NCBI GenBank assembly: GCA_023430045.1
Contig: JAEZCF010000103.1
Coordinates: 1 to 8,833 of the forward strand
Direction of reading: 5' to 3'
DNA length: 8,833 nt
Source of the DNA: Pseudomonadota bacterium
GTDB taxonomy: Bacteria; Pseudomonadota; Gammaproteobacteria; Xanthomonadales; Xanthomonadaceae
Shown piece by piece: positions 7,426 through 8,833 of the stretch. The notes beneath the pieces are model-generated. The model searched no databases, was not told the origin of the DNA, and was given only the letters and a program-made list of their open reading frames with translations. The position numbers and the translations under genes were made by a program. Position 1 is the first letter of the stretch; each line of letters begins with the position of its first letter.

Positions 7426-8349
7426 TCAGTGCGTTGCGGGACGTTGCAGGCAGATGCGCGCTGCCCCCGCACTGATGTCCACCTGGCTGTCGAGCATCGC
7501 GTCGGCGCCCAGGATCAGCGCAGGCTGGTCCTCCAGTCCAATGGCCTTGAACACCGGCAGCGCACTGATCCTCACCTCAAACGCAGGGTGCTGCCACGTG
7601 CCGCTGCGCAGCGCAGGCAAGGTATAGAGCCAGCTCGGCTGCGGTTGTCCGCCCAGGCCTTCCGTTCCCTTTTCGCGAGGCGTGACCCGTGCATCGCTGC
7701 CATCGGTGCGCAGCCCCAACGCACGCGCGGCGGCGGCATTGAGCACGGTCTGGGCTGCCCCGGTATCCACCACCGCAATCGCCTCGATGCCCGCCTCGCC
7801 CAACTGTGTGGCGATGAAGCCGAAGCCTTCCAGTCCACGTCGTCGCGAGGGTAGGGCGTTGGCTTGGCAGTGAGGCCCATCATCAAGCTGCCCCGCCGTC
7901 CACAACTGCAGTTCACTCGCGGCGAAATCCCACCGGGTGTCCCAGCGGCGCGTAAGGTCGTTGCCGAGGATGCCATCGACGGTGATCGCCTTGTCGGGAT
8001 TGGAAAGGCGCGACAGGTCCGCGTGCATGCCGACGATCGTCAGCTTCACCGTGCCGATCGCCCAGTCGGTCTGCCGCATGCGGTTCGCCGTGGCGCTGCT
8101 GGCAGACGCACCGCGGATCTGCCCGGCGGTCGCGTCGTCGGTATTGTCCAAGCCGTAACGACGGGCGATGCGGCTGTCCACCAGCGTGGCACCTGCCGCG
8201 CTGTCGACCACGAAGCGCAACGGCTCGGCCTGGCCATCCAGACCCACGGCGACGCTGGGATGCATGGCCTGCATCCACATCGGCAGGACATGTTCGGGTG
8301 CTGGTGCTGCAAGGGTGGCGGCCAGCAATGGGAGCAGGGCAGGGTGCAT
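7426..8349 (-). CDS. Two-lobed pepsin/retropepsin-like aspartic protease, probably exported
   Basis: Predicted aspartic peptidase of 307 residues with two similar halves. The first lobe has FVVDSAAGATLVDS (46-59) and, later, a hydrophobic-hydrophobic-Gly motif in DGILGNDL (125-132). The second has AVVDTGAAQTVLN (192-204) and LILGADAML (278-286). D49 and D195 would be the catalytic pair. The second lobe has the standard DTGA; in the first the Gly after Asp-Ser is replaced by Ala. N-terminal residues 4-16 are hydrophobic and end in APAPE, so export is likely, although a basic n-region is lacking. The ATG at 8349 has no clear ribosome binding site. An in-frame GTG at 8388 would add RINHRSFPRRSP and give a better signal peptide, but it also lacks one. 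It is divergent from the response regulator. Substrate unknown. Confidence 0.85.
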   Translation of the reverse strand: MHPALLPLLAATLAAPAPEHVLPMWMQAMHPSVAVGLDGQAEPLRFVVDSAAGATLVDSRIARRYGLDNTDDATAGQIRGASASSATANRMRQTDWAIGTVKLTIVGMHADLSRLSNPDKAITVDGILGNDLTRRWDTRWDFAASELQLWTAGQLDDGPHCQANALPSRRRGLEGFGFIATQLGEAGIEAIAVVDTGAAQTVLNAAAARALGLRTDGSDARVTPREKGTEGLGGQPQPSWLYTLPALRSGTWQHPAFEVRISALPVFKAIGLEDQPALILGADAMLDSQVDISAGAARICLQRPATH

Positions 8350-8370
8350 GGGAGAACGCCGTGGGAAGGA

Positions 8371-8391
8371 GCGGTGATTGATCCTCACCGC
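8371..8391. promoter_or_regulatory. Perfect 7-7-7 inverted repeat upstream of the protease
   Basis: GCGGTGA (8371-8377) and TCACCGC (8385-8391) are perfect inverted arms separated by seven bases. It lies 22 bases upstream of the protease ATG within the 103-base region shared with the divergent response regulator. The shape fits a dimeric repressor site or a leader hairpin. No known consensus was recognised. Confidence 0.4.
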
Positions 8392-8396
8392 CGTAT

Positions 8397-8412
8397 CGCG
8401 GGAATGTCCGCG
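8397..8412. repeat. Five-base inverted repeat in the divergent region
   Basis: CGCGG (8397-8401) and CCGCG (8408-8412) flank a six-base spacer. In DNA this GC-rich, arms of this length can arise by chance. It is listed because it abuts two other repeats in the same promoter region. Confidence 0.25.
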
Positions 8413-8434
8413 TTGATACCGTCTGGATACAGAC
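8413..8434 (+). promoter_or_regulatory. Tandem 11-base direct repeat, possible response-regulator site
   Basis: TTGATACCGTC (8413-8423) is followed directly by TGGATACAGAC (8424-8434); eight of eleven bases are identical. OmpR/PhoB-family regulators bind tandem direct repeats with this 10-11 base period. The repeats lie just upstream of a gene of that family, so autoregulation and control of the protease are plausible. A third GATAC occurs at 8441-8445 but out of phase. Confidence 0.4.
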
Positions 8435-8452
8435 CTGCCCGATACTGCCCGC

Positions 8453-8833
8453 ATGAACCGCAGCCCCGAGATCGTCGTGGTCGACGATGACACCAGCATC
8501 CGTGATGCACTCGCCGAGTGCCTGGAGCGGCATGGCTTCCGTGTGCGCGTGGCCGCCGATGCAGTCGCGCTGGACCACCTGCTGCAGGTCCATCGGCCCG
8601 ACGCGATCATCCTGGATTGGATGATGCCCGGTGAGGACGGCCTGTCGGTCTGCAGGCGGCTGCAGGCACGTGCGATTCCGATCCTGATGCTATCGGCGAT
8701 GGGGGCCACGCCCGACCGCGTCATCGGCCTGGAGATGGGCGCCGACGACTACCTTGCCAAGCCGTTCGACCCGCGCGAACTGATCGCGCGCGTCCGCGCG
8801 CTGCTGCAGGCCTTGGCCGAGCGCCCCGGGCGG
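8453..8833 (+). CDS. OmpR/PhoB-type response regulator, N-terminal part (cut by the window end)
   Basis: The open frame runs 127 codons to the window edge without a stop and translates as a complete receiver domain. The acidic pocket is D11-D12-D13, the phosphate acceptor is D55 in ILDWMMPGEDG, the switch serine is S81, and K103 lies in GADDYLAKPFDPRELIARVRALL. The last segment closely resembles OmpR (GADDYIPKPFNPRELLARIRAVL-like), so a C-terminal winged helix DNA-binding domain is expected past the edge. The start ATG at 8453 fits the family N-terminus, but no ribosome binding site is visible upstream (GATACTGCCCGC). It would act as the output half of a two-component system; the partner histidine kinase is not in this window. 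It is divergent from the aspartic protease. Confidence 0.93.
   Translation, partial: MNRSPEIVVVDDDTSIRDALAECLERHGFRVRVAADAVALDHLLQVHRPDAIILDWMMPGEDGLSVCRRLQARAIPILMLSAMGATPDRVIGLEMGADDYLAKPFDPRELIARVRALLQALAERPGR

Noticed and set aside
8413..8446. TTGATA and GATACT as a sigma-70 promoter for the response regulator
   Set aside because: The spacing is 22 bases, too long for a housekeeping promoter. The TTGATA is better explained as part of the direct repeat.
7864..8490. Plus-strand open frame opposite the aspartic protease and running into the response regulator
   Set aside because: The opposite strand carries the protease DTG and GILG motifs, and the plus-strand regulator uses another frame from 8453.

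Overview
This is about 8.8 kb of GC-rich chromosomal DNA from a gammaproteobacterium of the Xanthomonadaceae, most likely Stenotrophomonas. The reasons are the base composition, the style of the GroES and GroEL proteins, and two short hairpins that begin with GTAG (one on each strand, flanking groEL). Those hairpins resemble the SMAG family of REP elements known from Stenotrophomonas maltophilia. The genus is inferred from sequence memory; no search was run.

Layout. On the minus strand at 4-1788 is a secreted, three-part endonuclease I-type DNase. A 293-base gap follows with the groE control region: a good RpoH (sigma-32) promoter, then a CIRCE-like HrcA site that may overlap a second, housekeeping promoter. 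groES (2082-2369) and groEL (2461-4110) follow as an operon. They are separated by an intercistronic stretch with two hairpins and closed by a second GTAG hairpin and a strong, probably bidirectional, terminator. Next is a LysR-type regulator on the minus strand (4206-5105). It is divergent from a two-gene operon made of a Nu-class-like glutathione transferase (5320-5955, GTG start) and a flavin-dependent luciferase-like oxidoreductase (5963-7021). The oxidoreductase ends in a long hairpin that overlaps its stop codon. Two minus-strand genes follow: a small two-helix membrane protein (7044-7346) and a two-lobed pepsin/retropepsin-like aspartic protease (7426-8349). Divergent from the protease is the start of an OmpR/PhoB-type response regulator (8453 to the window end), cut by the edge.

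How the genes relate. The chaperonin operon is a stand-alone heat-shock unit. LysR, GST and the flavin oxidoreductase look like one divergently controlled unit for redox or xenobiotic chemistry, but the substrate cannot be read from sequence. The response regulator and the protease share a 103-base divergent promoter region crowded with inverted and direct repeats. The window is mostly ordinary core genome. The best leads are the control regions: the two-promoter groE layout, GTAG hairpins on both sides of groEL, and the repeat-dense 8350-8452 region.
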